Translations under genes and position numbers: made by a program
Assembly: GCF_041538065.1 (NCBI RefSeq)
Contig: NZ_JBGORW010000004.1
Span: 62,001 to 126,000 of the forward strand
Source of the DNA: Leptotrichia hongkongensis
Lineage (GTDB): Bacteria; Fusobacteriota; Fusobacteriia; Fusobacteriales; Leptotrichiaceae
DNA: 64,000 nt
Reading direction: 5' to 3'
Notes under the pieces: model-generated
The model's database searches: none
Told to the model about the DNA's origin: nothing
What the model saw: the letters and a program-made list of their open reading frames with translations, nothing else
In this document: positions 61,278-64,000 of the stretch, one piece after another
Layout of the letters: every line of letters begins with the position of its first letter
How positions within the stretch are numbered: the first letter of the stretch is position 1

Positions 61278-61468
61278 TTAATACTAAACCTAGTTTAAAA
61301 ATGAAAATAAATTTTTATAATAGGGGTGTTCATCATAATCATTCAACTTTTTTATTTTCGTAGGATTGCTCATTGCTGCAAATCTTTATCTTACAGTAAA
61401 AATTTATACCCTTTATTAGAAAAGTTTGTAATAAATTTGTTATTTAAATGGAGGTTAGTATAAAGTAA
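61278..61468 (+). repeat. Repeat family B, uninterrupted copy
   Basis: About 190 bp from AATACTAAACCTAG at the left to GGAGGTTAGTATAAAG at the right; the ends are approximate inverted repeats (ACTAAACC, GGTTAGT). The core around 61339-61375 is identical over about 37 bp to 7762-7798. It fills most of the 342-bp gap 61163-61504. Confidence 0.6.
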
Positions 61469-61504
61469 ATTAGTGAACACTTTAATAAAAAGGAATATAA
61501 TTTT

Positions 61505-62080
61505 ATGAAAAATAAATTTATCCTGCTGGACAGAGATGGTGTAATAAATGTAGAAAAATCATATTTATATAAAATCGAGGATTTTGAATATGAAAAAAAT
61601 GTAATTAAAGGACTTAAGGAATTACGTGATTTAGGGTATAAATTTGCAATTATAACAAATCAGTCTGGAATTGCGAGAGGCTATTACACAGAAGAGGATT
61701 ATTTAAAATTGCAGGATTTTATTGAAAAAGATTTGTTAAAACATGGGATAAAGATTGAAAAATCATATTTTTGCCCACACCATCCAAATGGAACTGGAAA
61801 ATATGGTATTGAATGTAATTGCCGAAAGCCGAATACTGGTAATTTTGAACTGGCGATAAATGAATTTAATATTGATACTAAAAATTCCTTTATGATAGGC
61901 GATAGGCCAACTGATTTGATTCCAGCAGAAAAACTAGGGATTACTCCCGTTTTAATAAAAACAGGCTATGGCGTGAAAAGTTTAGAAAAACTTGAAGAAA
62001 CAGGGTTAAATCCTGTAATTGTAAATGATATTCTGGATTTCTCAGAAAAATTGAAAAACAAAAAAATAATTATCAAGTAA
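61505..62080 (+). CDS. gmhB: D-glycero-D-manno-heptose-1,7-bisphosphate phosphatase (GmhB)
   Basis: A 191-residue HAD-superfamily (IIIA) phosphatase that should remove the C7 phosphate in ADP-heptose synthesis for the LPS inner core, or act on a related sugar bisphosphate. The catalytic motif is LLDRDGVIN at 7-15 (nucleophile and acid Asp9 and Asp11), then ITNQSGIARG near 50, the zinc-binding CPHHP near 89 with CNCRKP about 12 residues on, and MIGDRPTDLIPA near 131. Length as in GmhB. It is separate from the opp operon and ends at a bidirectional terminator. Confidence 0.93.
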   Translation: MKNKFILLDRDGVINVEKSYLYKIEDFEYEKNVIKGLKELRDLGYKFAIITNQSGIARGYYTEEDYLKLQDFIEKDLLKHGIKIEKSYFCPHHPNGTGKYGIECNCRKPNTGNFELAINEFNIDTKNSFMIGDRPTDLIPAEKLGITPVLIKTGYGVKSLEKLEETGLNPVIVNDILDFSEKLKNKKIIIK

Positions 62081-62121
62081 AAATATAAAAAAGGTAAATT
62101 TACTTTCCTTATAAATGAAAA

Positions 62122-62153
62122 AGTTCTAATCTTTATTGACTAGAACTTTTTTT
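62122..62153. terminator. Bidirectional terminator between gmhB and cobA-hemD
   Basis: AGTTCTA (62122-62128) and TAGAACT (62141-62147) with T7 on the plus strand and a T run on the minus strand; lies between convergent genes. Confidence 0.85.
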
Positions 62154-62160
62154 ACTATCT

Positions 62161-63645
62161 TTATTTTAGTGTTGTTAATATTTTTTCAAACAATCCTTCT
62201 TCAGTATATTTCTTAGGCTCTATTCCTACTTTTAATCCATATTTTTCAATAGTTTTTGTAGTAACAGGACCAATAGAGGCTATAACTTTATTTTTCAGAA
62301 TTTCTTTTATTTCCTCATTTTCACTCAAGTTTATGCTGTCAGCAAAGGCTTTAAAGGTCGATGAGCTTAAAAACATTAAAATGTCGCTTTCTTTTACGTA
62401 TTTTTCAGCTTTTTCCTTTTCCACTTCAACTTTCTGAGTTTTATAAACTACAAGTTTTTCATAATTTCGGTTGTATAAATCTGAATATTTTTTTTCATTT
62501 ACTGGAGAAATGTCAGATACTATAAACAGTATTTTTTCCTCTTCCTTAGTAAAATTCACACTTTCACTTGCCAGTCTTTCTACCGTGTATTCTTCTGGAT
62601 AAAAATCTGGAATGATTTTATATTTTTCAATTTCTTCAGCAGTTTTTTCTCCTACTACACCTATTTTAACATTTCCTAAAGCACGGATATCCTTTACTTT
62701 TCTCATAAATCCAATAACAGAATTTATGCTGTTAAATAGAAGGGTACTATATTCCTTCAAATCAGGCATTTCAAAATCGACATACTCTATATTAATAAAT
62801 GGAAGGCTCAAAGCCTGTCCGCCAAGCTCATTTATTTTATTTGATATATTTTGTTGTTTTTCCCTATTTCTTGTAACAAGAATATTTTTTCCAAATAACG
62901 GCTTATTCTCAAACCATTTCATTTTTTCCCGTAAATTTACTACTTCTCCAATCAAAATAATGGCAGGCGATTTTACATTATGCTCTTTTACTGTATTTAC
63001 TATTGTTTCCAATGTTCCTGTGTAAGTTTTCTGTCTTGTCGTTGTTCCATCTTTTATTATTGCGACAGGGGTTTTGGGATTTTTTCCGTTATTTATCAAG
63101 TTTTCTGTTATTTTTTCAAGATTGCTTAATCCCATTAAAAAAACCAAAGTTCCTTCCAATTTTGCAATAACTGGAAAATCAAGTTCTATTCCATTAAATT
63201 GCGTATGTCCAGTAAATACATGAAAGGAAGTATTAATTCCTCTGTGAGTAACAGGAATTCCAGCATAAGCTGGCACAGCGATTGAAGAAGTTATCCCTGG
63301 AATTACCTCAAAATCTATATTTTCAGCAACTAAAGCCTCTATTTCTTCCCCTCCTCGTCCAAATACAAAAGGATCTCCTCCTTTTAATCTTAGAACAACA
63401 AGTCCTTCTTTACCTTTTTCCACTAATTTATTATTTATTTCTGCCTGCAATTTTCCTCCAGCAGTATTTTCTTTCCCCATATAAATCATTTCTACATCAG
63501 ACTTTGCATACTGTAAGATATTTTCATTTACAAGCCTGTCGTAAACAATGCAGTCCGCTTTTTCTATCACGTTTTTCAATTTTAAAGTTATAAGTCCCTC
63601 ATCTCCACAGCCTGCTCCTGCAATATAAACTTTACCTTTTCTCAT
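62161..63645 (-). CDS. cobA-hemD: Fused uroporphyrinogen-III methyltransferase/uroporphyrinogen-III synthase
   Basis: A 494-residue bifunctional protein. The N-terminal domain (about 1-245) is the SAM-dependent methyltransferase (CobA/SUMT) that makes precorrin-2: VYIAGAGCGDEGLITLKL, YDRLVNENIL, LRLKGGDPFVFGRGGEE near 84-100, and PGITSSIAVPAYAGIPVTHR near 116-135. The C-terminal domain (about 250-494) is HemD, which closes hydroxymethylbilane to uroporphyrinogen III: GKNILVTRNREKQQN, LLFNSINSVIGF, and ASIGPVTTKTIEKYG near the end. It overlaps hemC by 14 nt. The fusion is common in Firmicutes and Fusobacteria and delivers the substrate for the cbi genes. Confidence 0.95.
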   Translation of the reverse strand: MRKGKVYIAGAGCGDEGLITLKLKNVIEKADCIVYDRLVNENILQYAKSDVEMIYMGKENTAGGKLQAEINNKLVEKGKEGLVVLRLKGGDPFVFGRGGEEIEALVAENIDFEVIPGITSSIAVPAYAGIPVTHRGINTSFHVFTGHTQFNGIELDFPVIAKLEGTLVFLMGLSNLEKITENLINNGKNPKTPVAIIKDGTTTRQKTYTGTLETIVNTVKEHNVKSPAIILIGEVVNLREKMKWFENKPLFGKNILVTRNREKQQNISNKINELGGQALSLPFINIEYVDFEMPDLKEYSTLLFNSINSVIGFMRKVKDIRALGNVKIGVVGEKTAEEIEKYKIIPDFYPEEYTVERLASESVNFTKEEEKILFIVSDISPVNEKKYSDLYNRNYEKLVVYKTQKVEVEKEKAEKYVKESDILMFLSSSTFKAFADSINLSENEEIKEILKNKVIASIGPVTTKTIEKYGLKVGIEPKKYTEEGLFEKILTTLK

Positions 63646-64000
63646 TTTTCATCTCCTCTTCCTTTATTTCTTCAGCCAATTTTTGTGCAGTTTCCTTTGG
63701 ATTTTCCCTATTTCCTTCAACTTCTTTAAATATTCTGGTTCCGTTATCATTAAACATTCCCTTTAATTTTAATGTATTTCCTTCAATAACCGATGAACAG
63801 CCTATTGGAGTATGGCATCCTCCATCAAAAATTTTTGAAAATTCTCTTTCAGCTTTACACATTATCGTAACTTCATCATCATTTATAATTTTCAGAAGAT
63901 GTCGTATTTTATTATCATTTTCCCTGCATTGAATACACAAAATCCCTTGTCCTGGTGCTGGTATAAATGAATCTGTATCAAAATATTCAGTAATTCTGTT
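63632..64000 (-). CDS. hemC: Hydroxymethylbilane synthase, 3' part (5' end outside window)
   Basis: The last 123 codons of porphobilinogen deaminase, open to the right edge. The visible region has FIPAPGQGILCIQCREND, the dipyrromethane-cofactor cysteine in GGCHTPIGCSS, and the C-terminal domain ending AQKLAEEIKEEEMKNEKR. It joins four porphobilinogen units and feeds HemD, encoded by the overlapping next gene. Confidence 0.95.
   Translation of the reverse strand, partial: NRITEYFDTDSFIPAPGQGILCIQCRENDNKIRHLLKIINDDEVTIMCKAEREFSKIFDGGCHTPIGCSSVIEGNTLKLKGMFNDNGTRIFKEVEGNRENPKETAQKLAEEIKEEEMKNEKR

Overview
The window is AT-rich DNA (roughly 30% GC by eye) from a Gram-negative-type anaerobe. Gene content and codon use best fit Fusobacteriota, probably the Leptotrichiaceae (Leptotrichia-like). 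This is inferred from the anaerobic (cbi) B12 pathway with the CbiK chelatase, many Opp-type lipoproteins, GmhB/RfbA sugar chemistry, a mevalonate kinase/decarboxylase pair, and near-consensus TTGACA-N17-TATAAT promoters.

Layout. 1-2974 (minus): end of a surface-polysaccharide cluster (a membrane protein running off the edge, RfbA, a polyprenyl-phosphate sugar transferase). 3341-8601 (plus): oligoendopeptidase F, cysteine synthase, serine acetyltransferase, flavodoxin and a small secreted protein. 8682-18531 (minus): housekeeping genes (LysS, DUF1934 and DUF1292-like proteins, RlmH, MutL, two envelope proteins, MvaD, mevalonate kinase, PncB). 19066-21523 (minus): tRNA-Gln and a tandem family of secreted proteins, one decayed. 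21523-32901 (minus): cobalamin genes cbiM-N-Q-O-A, cbiC, cbiD, cobI and cobM, interrupted by an AAA/DUF4143 ATPase, unknown proteins and a gene fragment, and headed by a cobalamin riboswitch at 33111-33263. 33435-34298 (plus): SRPBCC protein and MarR regulator behind a promoter with a perfect palindrome. 34742-36016 (minus): possible toxin/immunity remnant and a RelB/YoeB-type pair whose toxin is frameshifted. 36106-41056 (minus): a five-gene Nik/Dpp-type ABC importer behind a second cobalamin riboswitch, with cbiK just upstream. 42532-46564: a secreted protein, Ffh, HtrA and Tpx. 47026-48994 (minus): a second immunity-like gene with a toxin-like fragment, an ArsR/SmtB metal sensor, and a 25-codon hydrophobic peptide gene in a highly structured transcript. 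49181-61162 (plus): a lysozyme-like secreted protein and an Opp operon (two permeases, two ATPases, four tandem binding lipoproteins). 61505-64000: GmhB, then a fused CobA-HemD and the 3' part of hemC.

How it fits together. HemC and CobA-HemD make uroporphyrinogen III and precorrin-2, CbiK inserts cobalt, and CobI, CobM, CbiD, CbiC and CbiA carry the ring towards cobyrinic acid a,c-diamide. CbiMNQO imports cobalt. The riboswitch upstream of the Nik/Dpp-like importer ties it to the same B12 control and suggests it carries cobalt, nickel or a corrinoid-related ligand. Other cbi genes (for example cbiE, cbiT, cbiG, cbiH, cbiJ, cbiB, cbiP) are not in this window.

Most notable unexplained items: the small Ibs-like hydrophobic peptide gene with strong SD and SD-sequestering repeat (48736-48994); a 105-bp dispersed repeat with two hairpins in four copies, one nested inside a second repeat family; and two loci that look like displaced toxin-tip/immunity pairs. 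No CRISPR array, rRNA or complete insertion sequence was seen.
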